Below, piece after piece: positions 26,717 through 35,597 of a stretch of 59,491 nt of DNA. Source of the DNA: Tubiluchus corallicola (Eukaryota; Priapulida; Priapulimorpha; Priapulimorphida; Tubiluchidae); assembly GCA_030141605.1 (NCBI GenBank), contig JAQGDQ010002413.1:1-59491 (forward strand). The letters run 5' to 3'. The position numbers and the translations under genes are program-made. The notes below the pieces were generated by a model. The model searched no databases. It was not told the origin of the DNA and saw only the letters and a list, made by a program, of their open reading frames with translations. Each line of letters begins with the position of its first letter. Position 1 is the first letter of the stretch.

Positions 26717-28362
26717 CCTGTTTTGTGCACCACAACGACGCCCCAAGAATGCACTACTGATTATCAGCAAGATAGGAATTTCAAATTTGCATTTTGGGTG
26801 CTGCATGCTTAATTTTATGCATGTTTGTCCGAAAAAATAAGAATCGGAGTGGTTCTGTGAGTGTACAGATAATCTCAAAAAATCATGGTAAATATAAGGT
26901 TGTAAAAACCGTAGGTTGCGCAAAAACAAAGCGGGAAGAAGAATTGCTTTTATTGCTTACCAACACAGAGATAGAGCGGCTTAGGGGCATGCAATCGCTT
27001 TTTGTTGAACACGATGATTTGGTGGTTGAAAACTTTGTGGACAGCATTGCAAACAATCATTTACAAGTTGTAGGAAGTGAATTAATTTTAGGCAAAATTT
27101 ATCAAGTCTTTAACTTTCCGGATGATGGGTGCTGCAATTATTTTCGCAACCTGGTATTATGTCGGTTAGTGTACCCGGGAAGCAAATTAAAAACCGTTGA
27201 CTATTTTAGACAGCACCTGAATACAGATGTTAGCGTACACACTATTTATCGTTTCCTTGACGAGCTAAATACAAGTTTAAAGCCACAAATTGAACAACTT
27301 ACCTTTAAGCACACCAGGAAGCTACTAAAAGGAAAGATAAGTATCGCATTTTATGATATGACCACATTGTATTTTGAGGCATCAGAAGAAGATGACTACC
27401 GTATTCCCGGATTCAACAAAGATGGCAAGCTTCAACAACCGCAAATAATGATAGGTTTACTGGTGGGTAAATATGGATACCCGATTGGCTATCAAATATT
27501 CGAGGGAAACACCTCTGAAACAAAAACACTAATCCCTGTTCTGGAAGCCTTTCAAAATAAATTTAATATCGAAAGGCCTATTGTAGTTGCCGATGCAGCT
27601 TTACTCTCGCAGAAGAACATAAATGCCTTGATTGAAAACAAATACGAGTACATACTTGGAGGACGGATAAAGAATGAAAGTCAAAAAATAAAAGAAAAAA
27701 TTATAGCTCTTGATATTAAAGAAAACAAGCCAGTTGAGTTGAAAAACAAGAATGGAAGGTTGATTATCAGCTTCTCAGAAAAAAGAGCCTTCAACGATAA
27801 AAAAACAGAGAGAAGGGCTTAAAAAGACTTGAAAAACGTGTTGCTTCCGGCAAGCTAACAAAGAATCACATAAATAATCGCGGGTATAATAAATATCTGA
27901 ATCTGTCGGGGGAGATTGCCGTTAAAATCGACTACGATAAGTTCCAGTCAGATAGAGTTTGGGATGGGTTGAAGGGTTATGTAACCAATACCCATTTACC
28001 GAGAAAAGATGTTATCGGGAATTATAGTCAGTTGTGGCAAGTGGAAAAAGCTTTTCGTATATCAAAAACTGATTTACGAATACGGCCAGTTTATCACCGC
28101 TTAAAAGAACGCATTGAAGCCCATATCTGTATTTGTTTCACAGCCTATGCCATTTACAAAGAGCTGGAAAGGTTATTGAAGGCAAATAATATTGATATCT
28201 CTGCTGAAAAAGCCTTGGAACAAATCCGGCAGATCAGGCAGCTGCAATACACTCTGCCCAAATCGAAACAAGTCAGAACAAAAATATTACAGCCAACTGA
28301 AATGCAAAAAAAGTTGTTAAATATGAAATTATAAACTTGGGTGCTGCAATGCACAAAACAGG
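26717..28362 (+). mobile_element. IS1634-family insertion sequence, copy 2 (1646 bp)
   Basis: It has the same 13-bp terminal repeats as copy 1 and is one base shorter because of a deletion in a run of eight A near 27805. It is flanked by 1549- and 1558-bp direct repeats of chromosomal DNA that contain a whole gene. Its orientation is the same as copy 1. Confidence 0.93.
26821..28334 (+). pseudogene. IS1634-family transposase, single-base frameshift
   Basis: The gene is nearly identical to the one at 132-1646, but the A8 run after TTCAACGAT is A7 here (about 27798-27805). The frame breaks after RAFNDKK and stops at 27820-27822. The rest, including the late Glu region WQVEKAFRIS, continues in another frame from about 27969 to 28334. 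It would need a +1/-1 slip on the homopolymer to be made. It carries private changes such as Ile in KISIAFYD and Leu in DGKLQQ. Confidence 0.9.
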
Positions 28363-28709
28363 AAGTTAATATATTTTTAATAACAATGAAGTTCCTTTAA
28401 AGAGAAGTATTTAAAACTTAACTCGAGAGAAAATTTGATACGAACCCGAAGTAGTAAGCAGGGATTTTAAAGATTCTTTGCAAAAAGCAGGCAAAAGGCC
28501 TATCTCATAAAAGCTTTACGGCTCCAAAGGTGATGGCCTATATCTATAAAATAGAGAAGCCCTCAAGAGCTAACTGACTTTCAAGGAAAATCGAAAAAAT
28601 GAAAAACACAGACTTAAAAACCTCAAGAGCCAACTGACTTTCAAGGGCTCTATATTTTACACCACAACCTTCTGTTATAGTAGAATATAACTCCTCACAT
28701 TAAAACTCA

Positions 28710-29384
28710 CTAGAATAGCTTAAACCCTAAAGAGAATGTGAGGTAGTTCGCTTTATTTTCAAAATTAAATTCATCTATGATACTGTCGTAACTAGCGTCA
28801 CTGATATTTGTTATCCCCATTGAATACCTTACATCAAAAGTAAATTTAGCTATATCAATACCCGCTCCGAACTGGAGATCCCATATGAGGGAATTATAGT
28901 TGTTTCCCGCATCAACTATTGTGTTACTGTCAATATCCAAAAGGCTGGACTCTTTATCAAGAACAATAGAAGCAGCAGGACCGGCAAAGGCATGTACAGA
29001 AAGAAGTTTGAGGTCTAAAACTTTGTACCCAAGCAACAGGGGAATATCCAAAGAAGTAACGGAGATATCCTGATTATACTGGATTTGCTCGGCAGACACC
29101 TCACCACTTTGAAAATTTGTAATCCCGCTTTTTTTAGAATACAAAAGCTCGGGTTGAAGATAAAGCTTCTTACCAACACGAGCAAAGAGACCAAAACTAT
29201 AGCCAGACTTGGTCTTATCAGTACTAAAATCGGAAAAAGAAAGCTCACTTAAATCCAGCCCAGTTGCAGCAGTTGAAAACCACGAAGTGTTCAGTCCCGC
29301 TTTTACTCCAAGGTCAATTGTCTGAGCGAAGCTGCTACAAGCAATAAATACAGAAACTACAAAACAGAGAACAAATTTTTTCAT
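28710..29384 (-). CDS. PorT-like outer-membrane beta-barrel protein, copy B
   Basis: The 224-residue protein has a signal peptide to about residue 20 and a small outer-membrane beta-barrel (strands such as GLNTSWFS, YSFGLFARVGKKLYLQPELLY, LLLGYKVLDL, NYLTFSLGFKLF ending in the C-terminal Phe typical of outer-membrane proteins). It is the likely ancestral copy because it keeps a regular first strand. It stands in its original place downstream of the amidohydrolase-like gene, 222 bp away and in the same direction. Function is unknown. Confidence 0.86.
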   Translation of the reverse strand: MKKFVLCFVVSVFIACSSFAQTIDLGVKAGLNTSWFSTAATGLDLSELSFSDFSTDKTKSGYSFGLFARVGKKLYLQPELLYSKKSGITNFQSGEVSAEQIQYNQDISVTSLDIPLLLGYKVLDLKLLSVHAFAGPAASIVLDKESSLLDIDSNTIVDAGNNYNSLIWDLQFGAGIDIAKFTFDVRYSMGITNISDASYDSIIDEFNFENKANYLTFSLGFKLF

Positions 29385-29540
29385 GCTTTTAATATTTTAA
29401 ATTGTAATACTGGAATCTACTACACTCTAAAAGCTGTAACCGAAATTATATTGACTCTTTCACCTCACAACCTTACCAACAAAAGTAATAAAAAAAGCTA
29501 AGCCTTCTATAAAGCTCATCTTTTTAGCTGACACCTTTAT

Positions 29541-29562
29541 CAAAACGGGCTCTCTAGCCCTC
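29541..29562 (-). terminator. Short hairpin behind the amidohydrolase gene
   Basis: GGGCT at 29547-29551 and AGCCC at 29556-29560 form a short stem. On the minus strand it is followed by GTTTTG. It lies 45 bp after the stop of the 29607-31064 gene. Confidence 0.35.
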
Positions 29563-29606
29563 CAGGCCTGCTTACAAAGAAGATCCCCCTTTTTCATCTA
29601 CTGTAT

Positions 29607-31064
29607 CTATCCGGTTACTTCTGAAGGTATTCCCATCACCATGACTTTTTTATCATTTTTGGGACGAGGCGTAAAAATATCATCCGGCTCTATCCCTACC
29701 TCTTTTATTACTTCTAAGCAATACTCAAGCCTTCCCAGATCATCATTACTTCCGTTGTTAGTGCCAAATGAAAACTTAACACCCGCCTCTTTTGCTTTTT
29801 TGGCAAGAGCTATACCTGGCAACCTGAAGCGCGCATTGATCTCCAACGCTACATCATTGCTTTTCAATGCCTTTACAACACGATCTATCCTTTCAGGCGT
29901 CCATAACCTGTCATAATCTTTATCTATCACTTCCGGCAGATATGTGGGATTTACATAAATATCAATCGGCTCATACTTTAGTATAGACTCAATCTTCTCA
30001 ACAAGCATATCCATAAACTGCTGCTCATCTTCCACAACAACCTCATCCGGTAGCCAAAGGCGCATCCGCCTTCCCTTATGATCTGTCCATGTCATAGCAT
30101 CTGTAAAAATATAGTCGAACTTTGCTACCGCTTCAGGAGAGAAAAGTGTAACCCACTCACGCCCCTCACACTGCATAGCTTTGAAGACAGGCTCATCTCG
30201 AATACTATCTATATACTTATTAAGCGACTCATCTCTGGTTACAGGAAACTTCAACCCGCAGTTAACAGCTATTCCATAATTAAACCCATGACTCCTACCA
30301 TGCCGCCGGGCCTGCTCCGCAGTAAGACCTCCTTTCAGGTGCCCGTGATAATCAATTAAAGGAAACCCATCCTGGTTGAGAAGTGTCAACACCTGTTGCA
30401 CCTCATCCTCCTTTGCATCAAGAGCACCACAAGCCACAACATCATCTTCCAGCGGATAAACAAGTAACTCCCCCACAACTATCTCCCCCTCTCCTGTTAC
30501 TTTTTCAACAAACAACTTCCCTTGTGAAAGCAGCATCTTCGCAAACTTACTCCGCCTTACAGGTGTCTTAGGCTCAAAATACTCGCTTATAACTTTATCA
30601 TTAACAGACGCCTTTATATGATTTCCACGAACGGATATATTCAGCTTAAACCACTCATCTTCAAAAGCTGTACTTACATAATTATTCCTTATATTACAGA
30701 GGCTGCCGGTCTTCTGCCTGCACCCTGTACCATAATCACTGTTATTTATATACACTCTATACCCACTTGGTGAAACACCACCTTTATAGTGAAACCCTAT
30801 AACACCTGATGCCCCTCCAGAAGACTTAATCTTCGCTGAAACTTCAAAATTTTTCAACGTAAACCTGGATACTATTTTAGATGCTTTATCTCCAAACAAA
30901 AGACCTTCGTCTCCGGACTGCACCTCTGACAACTTCCAGTACTTGCGGGCATCACTCCCTCCAACAGATGTGGACTTCCCTGTCTCGGGACACGAAAAAC
31001 AACTAGTAAAAAACAATGCAAATAAACATGCTGAAACAGATTGCAGGTATAATCTTTTTATCAT
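29607..31064 (-). CDS. Lipoprotein: LamG/DUF1080-like domain fused to a PHP/amidohydrolase-like domain
   Basis: The 485-residue protein starts with a lipoprotein-type signal (LFALFFTSCFSC). Residues about 40-210 resemble the concanavalin-like 3-keto-disaccharide hydrolase (DUF1080) fold (FTLKNFEVSAKIKSSGGASG, FHYKGGVSPSGYRVYI). Residues about 230-485 form a metal-dependent hydrolase with LIDYHGHLKGGLT (H-x-H), VALEINARFRLP and FSFGTNNGSNDDLGR, closest in style to PHP-type phosphoesterases. The substrate is unknown. A saccharide-linked role is inferred from the first domain and the neighbouring Gfo/Idh/MocA oxidoreductase. Its last 314 bp are duplicated at 26403. Confidence 0.75.
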   Translation of the reverse strand: MIKRLYLQSVSACLFALFFTSCFSCPETGKSTSVGGSDARKYWKLSEVQSGDEGLLFGDKASKIVSRFTLKNFEVSAKIKSSGGASGVIGFHYKGGVSPSGYRVYINNSDYGTGCRQKTGSLCNIRNNYVSTAFEDEWFKLNISVRGNHIKASVNDKVISEYFEPKTPVRRSKFAKMLLSQGKLFVEKVTGEGEIVVGELLVYPLEDDVVACGALDAKEDEVQQVLTLLNQDGFPLIDYHGHLKGGLTAEQARRHGRSHGFNYGIAVNCGLKFPVTRDESLNKYIDSIRDEPVFKAMQCEGREWVTLFSPEAVAKFDYIFTDAMTWTDHKGRRMRLWLPDEVVVEDEQQFMDMLVEKIESILKYEPIDIYVNPTYLPEVIDKDYDRLWTPERIDRVVKALKSNDVALEINARFRLPGIALAKKAKEAGVKFSFGTNNGSNDDLGRLEYCLEVIKEVGIEPDDIFTPRPKNDKKVMVMGIPSEVTG

Positions 31065-31205
31065 TCGAATGTAAGTTTAGTTCCTAAATCAGGCTTAAAG
31101 AGGTACTCTCTGCCTGTCTATTGCCAGACAGCAGTACATTTCTACATTAGGCCCCGAATAAATTAAGATGACAATTTACAAGAAATTACTCAATAATACT
31201 CCTCT

Positions 31206-31347
31206 GGGACCTATGCAAAGCGAAAAATCTTTGAGGCAGAATAAGATAAAACTTGATAAGAAATAGCAATTTACTGATTACAAATAAGGGGCTTGAAGAG
31301 GACAACCAATAAAACATCAATAAAAAGATAAGTTTTGCATAAGTCTC
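31206..31347 (+). repeat. Degenerate interspersed repeat, member 2
   Basis: It runs from ACCTATGCAAAGCGAAAAAT through CAATAAAAAGATAAGTTTTG CATAAGTCTC. The 3' signature, AATAAAAAGATrAGTTTTGC, is shared with the complement of 39160-39290 and 55108-55260. It lies in the 519-bp gap 31065-31583, which holds no gene. Confidence 0.5.
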
Positions 31348-31421
31348 ACTATATTTTCAATAAATTTGTAAAAAGAGTCGCCCTTCATTTGCACACTTTG
31401 CACATAAATATGTAAAACGAG

Positions 31422-31536
31422 GCACCTCTGCAAAGCAAAAAACCTTTGACTCGGATGGAGATAAGATTTAAATTTGCTGGTATAAATAAGAGTTTTGAAA
31501 AAAATAATCAATAAAATATAAGTCTTATAAAGAGCT
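31422..31536 (+). repeat. Degenerate interspersed repeat, member 3
   Basis: It starts GCACCTCTGCAAAGCAAAAA and matches member 2's start. It then has CTTTGACTCGGATGGAGATA, shared with the 20.2-kb member, TTTGCTGGTATAAAT, and TTTTGAAAAAAATAATCAAT, shared with the 39-kb member. It ends near AAAGAGCTC, 47 bp before the next start codon. Confidence 0.5.
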
Positions 31537-31583
31537 CAGGACATACCTGCTCATTATACTTCCAACACCAAAATATACTTTAA

Positions 31584-32633
31584 ATGAAAAAACCTATAAT
31601 AACAGCACTTGCATCATATGGAATGTCCGGCCAGGTATTTCACGCCCCTTTTCTGGCTGTAGACAACAAATTCAAAATCGACAAAATACTTGAGAGAACA
31701 AAAAACCTATCAAAGGAGAGGTATCCGGACTCTAAAATAGTCAGGTCATATAATGACATATTAAATGATAAAAATGTTGAGCTGGTAATAGTAAACACAC
31801 CGGACCACCTGCACTTTGAAATGGCAAAACAGGCTCTTGATGCCGGAAAGCACGTAGTAATAGAAAAGCCTTTTACCCACACAACAAAGGAAGCTACAGA
31901 ATTGATAAACTTAGCAGAATCCAGAAGAGTACTGCTTACCGTTTATCAAAACAGAAGACTTGATGGCGATTTTATGACTGTGAAGAAAATTATTGAATCA
32001 GGAAAACTTGGACAACTGGTTGAATTCGAATCACACTATGACCGTTACCGCAACTTTATACAGGCCAACACATGGAAAGAGAAAGGCAATAAATATGCGG
32101 GTGTTCTCTTTAACCTTGGCTCACATATGGTTGATCAGGCGTTGGTGCTATTTGGGAAGCCCTCAGCGGTAACCTCACACCTTCAGGTCAACCGCCCCGG
32201 TAGCACCATAACGGATTATTATGACATACGCCTCCACTATGGTGATTTTAACGCACTTATAAAATGCTCATACCTTGTAAGAGAGGCTGGACCTAGATAC
32301 GCTTTGCATGGTACAAATGGCTCATTCATAAAGTGGGGTATTGACCCTCAGGAAGAGATGCTAAAGATCGGTCGCCTACCTAACGAAGAAGGCTGGGGAA
32401 AGGAAACTAAAGATAAGTGGGGTATCATAAACACCACAACTGACGACCTGCACATAGAAGGAGTGATAGAGACAGTGCCAGGCAACTATTCTGCATTTTA
32501 CGATAACCTTTACGATGCAATTAGAAGTAAAAAAGAGCTAATGGTAAAACCCGAGGAGGCAAGAGATGTAATATCTTTACTTGAAGCTTGTCTGCAAAGC
32601 AATGAAGAGGGGCGAACTGTAGAATTAAAATAA
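31584..32633 (+). CDS. Gfo/Idh/MocA-family oxidoreductase
   Basis: The 349-residue protein has an N-terminal NAD(P)-binding fold (ALASYGMSGQVFHAPFL) and the family's EKPFTHTTKEA motif with the conserved Lys at about residue 95, followed by the C-terminal alpha/beta substrate domain (GVLFNLGSHMVDQALVLFG). It resembles YdgJ-type enzymes acting on polyols or sugars. The substrate cannot be assigned. Confidence 0.9.
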   Translation: MKKPIITALASYGMSGQVFHAPFLAVDNKFKIDKILERTKNLSKERYPDSKIVRSYNDILNDKNVELVIVNTPDHLHFEMAKQALDAGKHVVIEKPFTHTTKEATELINLAESRRVLLTVYQNRRLDGDFMTVKKIIESGKLGQLVEFESHYDRYRNFIQANTWKEKGNKYAGVLFNLGSHMVDQALVLFGKPSAVTSHLQVNRPGSTITDYYDIRLHYGDFNALIKCSYLVREAGPRYALHGTNGSFIKWGIDPQEEMLKIGRLPNEEGWGKETKDKWGIINTTTDDLHIEGVIETVPGNYSAFYDNLYDAIRSKKELMVKPEEARDVISLLEACLQSNEEGRTVELK

Positions 32634-32725
32634 ATATTTCAAGCTAAATAAACAGGAGGGAAAATATAAACTAATAAAATTATTTAACCCTAAAACTTTC
32701 CTACTTTTGCCAGGTAAGAAAAAAC

Positions 32726-33592
32726 ATGATGAAACAATTTATTGTTAACTATGCCAACCTGGTTAAGCTTGGACATACTGTATTTGCACTACCTTTCGCA
32801 TTAATAGGTTTTTTCCTGGCTATCACCAGAACAGATAGTGTATTTACATGGGACACACTGTTAAAGGTCCTTTTATGTATGTTTTTTGCACGCAACTCAG
32901 CAATGGGATTCAACCGTTATCTGGATCGGAAAATTGATGCAGCTAACCCACGAACCTCAGGACGCGAAATCCCTGCCGGGCGAATAGCGCCAAGAAGCGC
33001 ACTATATTTTGTTCTTATAAACCTAGCACTATTCATCTTTGTAACGTGGTATATTAATCTTCTATGCTTCATGCTTTCTCCCGTAGCTCTTATTGTGATT
33101 CTTGGATACAGCTACACGAAAAGATTTACGCCTTTATGCCATTTTGTCCTTAGTGCAGGGCTGGCACTCGCTCCGGTTGGCGCATACCTCGCTGTCACAG
33201 GAGAATTTAACACTCTACCTTTACTTTTTTCACTCATCGTGCTTTTCTGGGTAAGTGGCTTTGATATTATTTACTCATGCATGGATATAAGCTTCGACAA
33301 ACAGAACGGGTTAAAAAGTGTTCCCACCCTTATTGGCGTAAGCAAATCACTCTCCCTGTCTGCCCTAATGCACTCATTAACTATTATTTTTACTCTAATC
33401 GCCGGATTTATTGTTGCATCTGGAGCACTATACTGGATTGGAGCACTGCTATTTGCTGTGCTGCTTTATTACCAGCACAGCACCATAAAAAAACAGAGCT
33501 TAAACAGTGTAGGACAAACCTTTGGAATAATTAACGGCACTGCAGGTTCTTTATTTGCTGCCTTTGTTATTGCCTCGCTATATATAAAATAG
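32726..33592 (+). CDS. UbiA-family polyprenyltransferase (UbiA/MenA-like)
   Basis: The 288-residue membrane protein has eight or so transmembrane helices and both Mg-prenyl-diphosphate motifs: NRYLDRKIDAANPRT and DIIYSCMDISFDKQNG. It transfers a polyprenyl tail to an aromatic ring. In Bacteroidota, which mostly use menaquinone, such genes are annotated as 4-hydroxybenzoate polyprenyltransferase-like. A perfect TAnnTTTG element (TACTTTTG at 32701-32708) lies just upstream, the -7 consensus of Bacteroidota. A polyprenyl synthase gene is at 46616. Confidence 0.88.
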   Translation: MMKQFIVNYANLVKLGHTVFALPFALIGFFLAITRTDSVFTWDTLLKVLLCMFFARNSAMGFNRYLDRKIDAANPRTSGREIPAGRIAPRSALYFVLINLALFIFVTWYINLLCFMLSPVALIVILGYSYTKRFTPLCHFVLSAGLALAPVGAYLAVTGEFNTLPLLFSLIVLFWVSGFDIIYSCMDISFDKQNGLKSVPTLIGVSKSLSLSALMHSLTIIFTLIAGFIVASGALYWIGALLFAVLLYYQHSTIKKQSLNSVGQTFGIINGTAGSLFAAFVIASLYIK

Positions 33593-33604
33593 CGGCTACG
33601 CTTA

Positions 33605-35428
33605 TCAAAACTTATAATTAAACCCTATATTCATCACCTCCATAAGCTGCCACTTTGTTGTTGTATCTCCCGTCTCGTTCCCTTCACTATCAAGTATGGG
33701 AAACTTAACATTCTCATCAAAAATGATATTGACTGCAAGCCTGACATCAATATATTGGGTAGCCTGTATAACCAATAGCTGATCCCATATTACATTTAAG
33801 TTTTTATCTGACTTCACGTAGCCTCTAAATATTTCGGCTTTCGTCTCATACCTTATATTTTCACGAAACTGCCTCTTATAATTACACTTCATAATCATAC
33901 CCGGCTGCCGCAGTAGTGTTGTTCCGGGCTCCAAGCCATACCTAGTAGGATCAATATTGCTATTGCTTACATATGTTACTTTTGTAGTAATAGGAGATAT
34001 AAACAGAGAAAAATCCTTGTTCGGATTATAATCCAGCCCAATAGAAAATGTCAAATAGCCGGGAGACATAAATGCAGATATTGGTACTTCATCCTCAACA
34101 TTTTTGTAACCAAGCCCCCACTGAGTGCGAAAATTACTCTCCGCCGAATAATACCACTTTTTAAATGCAGAATAACCAAACCTTGACTGCACCTCCATTT
34201 TATCATCGCTTTTATTGAAGAAACCTCCGGAAAGATAGCCTCCATAGCGAACCTCAAAATCATTCTCCCACTTTACATTATCACTCAAATGATAAACCTT
34301 ATACTTACCTACCAGCAAGCAAGAGCCTGATGGCTCACCCCCTCGTGCCCAATTGGCCATCGCCACCTGGCTAATCCCGACAGAGACCTCCCCTCCCATA
34401 TCCCACGGATAAGCTTTCGGTGTCTCAAGCTTTATCTCCTTTAAAGACCTGTCAACCGTCCTCTCCTTAAGCCGTGCTCCTTTGAATTGAGTTTTTGAAA
34501 AACGCGCAAGTCGCACTCCATCGTCAATTATTATTTGAACATCTCCTTTTCCTGTATTCCTTAAAACAACGCCCAAAGAATCATTCTGCTCATTCTTCAA
34601 ATAAAAACGGACTGGTTTTTTATCCATGTTGGCCGTCCATACCTCAGAAGTATCTCCAGAAATATTACTGACTCTTAAAAGTACCGAATCAGCTTCAGCA
34701 TAGCGAGTAAGATAATCCAGTGCAAACCGCACAGAATCATTAATATTCTCTACAGCCTGATCGTTATAACTACAAAGCAGTTCAAAATTTTGCCACTCAA
34801 CAGCTGCTTCATATCGCTTTGCATCAACACCCACAATAGAGTCTATATAGCTTTCACGAAATTTCTGTGATACAGAATCCCGAAAAACTGCCTCTAGTGA
34901 ATCATTATACATTTTTAAGTGTGGATAAAAATCAAACACAGGCATTAGACCCGCTTTCAACTCAATATCGTCAAATAGTTCATCGGGAACAGGGATATGT
35001 ATCTTTTGGAGACTGTCAGTAACAACAGAAGCTCTCTCCTTAACCATTTTATCTAGCTCGTCAGGCATAATGTAACCCGAAACAGGCTCAAAGTCTTTTA
35101 TATCCTGTGGGTTACGATCAAAAATAAACACTACGCTATTGTCATCCAATAACCTGTTCATATCTATAGCAATAGTATCAATGGGTGCATTCTCTGCATG
35201 ATCCAGTATACCTTTTATTGGTTTTTGGTAGGCACTGTCAGTAACATACCACTCACCACCTGAATACAGGAGCCTTCCCACTACTCCCATACTCCACCTC
35301 AAAGTATCAAAGGTCTCCTTATAGTCTTTCTTCTCAACTCTACTTTGAGAATATCCTACTTGAGAAATACTTAGGGAAAAAAGTAGTAATCCACACCCCA
35401 GTAATATGCTTGAAATACTTTTTGACAT
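33605..35428 (-). CDS. DUF3078 domain-containing envelope protein
   Basis: The 607-residue protein has a signal peptide (SISSILLGCGLLLFSLSISQVGYS). The N-terminal part of about 320 residues is rich in charged residues. The C-terminal part has the barrel-like DUF3078 signature (MGGEVSVGISQVAMANWARGGEPSG onward, with repeated aromatic strands, ending MNIGFNYKF). It is probably outer-membrane. It converges on the UbiA gene with a 12-bp gap. Function is unknown. Confidence 0.82.
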   Translation of the reverse strand: MSKSISSILLGCGLLLFSLSISQVGYSQSRVEKKDYKETFDTLRWSMGVVGRLLYSGGEWYVTDSAYQKPIKGILDHAENAPIDTIAIDMNRLLDDNSVVFIFDRNPQDIKDFEPVSGYIMPDELDKMVKERASVVTDSLQKIHIPVPDELFDDIELKAGLMPVFDFYPHLKMYNDSLEAVFRDSVSQKFRESYIDSIVGVDAKRYEAAVEWQNFELLCSYNDQAVENINDSVRFALDYLTRYAEADSVLLRVSNISGDTSEVWTANMDKKPVRFYLKNEQNDSLGVVLRNTGKGDVQIIIDDGVRLARFSKTQFKGARLKERTVDRSLKEIKLETPKAYPWDMGGEVSVGISQVAMANWARGGEPSGSCLLVGKYKVYHLSDNVKWENDFEVRYGGYLSGGFFNKSDDKMEVQSRFGYSAFKKWYYSAESNFRTQWGLGYKNVEDEVPISAFMSPGYLTFSIGLDYNPNKDFSLFISPITTKVTYVSNSNIDPTRYGLEPGTTLLRQPGMIMKCNYKRQFRENIRYETKAEIFRGYVKSDKNLNVIWDQLLVIQATQYIDVRLAVNIIFDENVKFPILDSEGNETGDTTTKWQLMEVMNIGFNYKF

Positions 35429-35597
35429 AAAATATGATCACATTAAAATACTTCTACAAAAGTAAAACTTTGAATGATATTCCACAATTTTATATTTGAG
35501 ATTGCAACAGTTATACTTTGCTGTTTAAAATCTTTTGATTTGATTACCCAAGAAAGTCTGCTAATTTTACACAAAAATTCCCATTTGAAAATAATCA

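Larger units (their letters stand above)
28363..29920 (+). repeat. Right arm (1558 bp) of giant IS1634 copy 2 direct repeat
   Basis: It begins AAGTTAATATATTTTT immediately after the element's terminal repeat and matches 25168-26716 to ...TCATAATCTT at 29920. There the full amidohydrolase gene continues while the left arm runs into the element. It contains porin copy B and the last 314 bp of the amidohydrolase gene. Confidence 0.93.
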
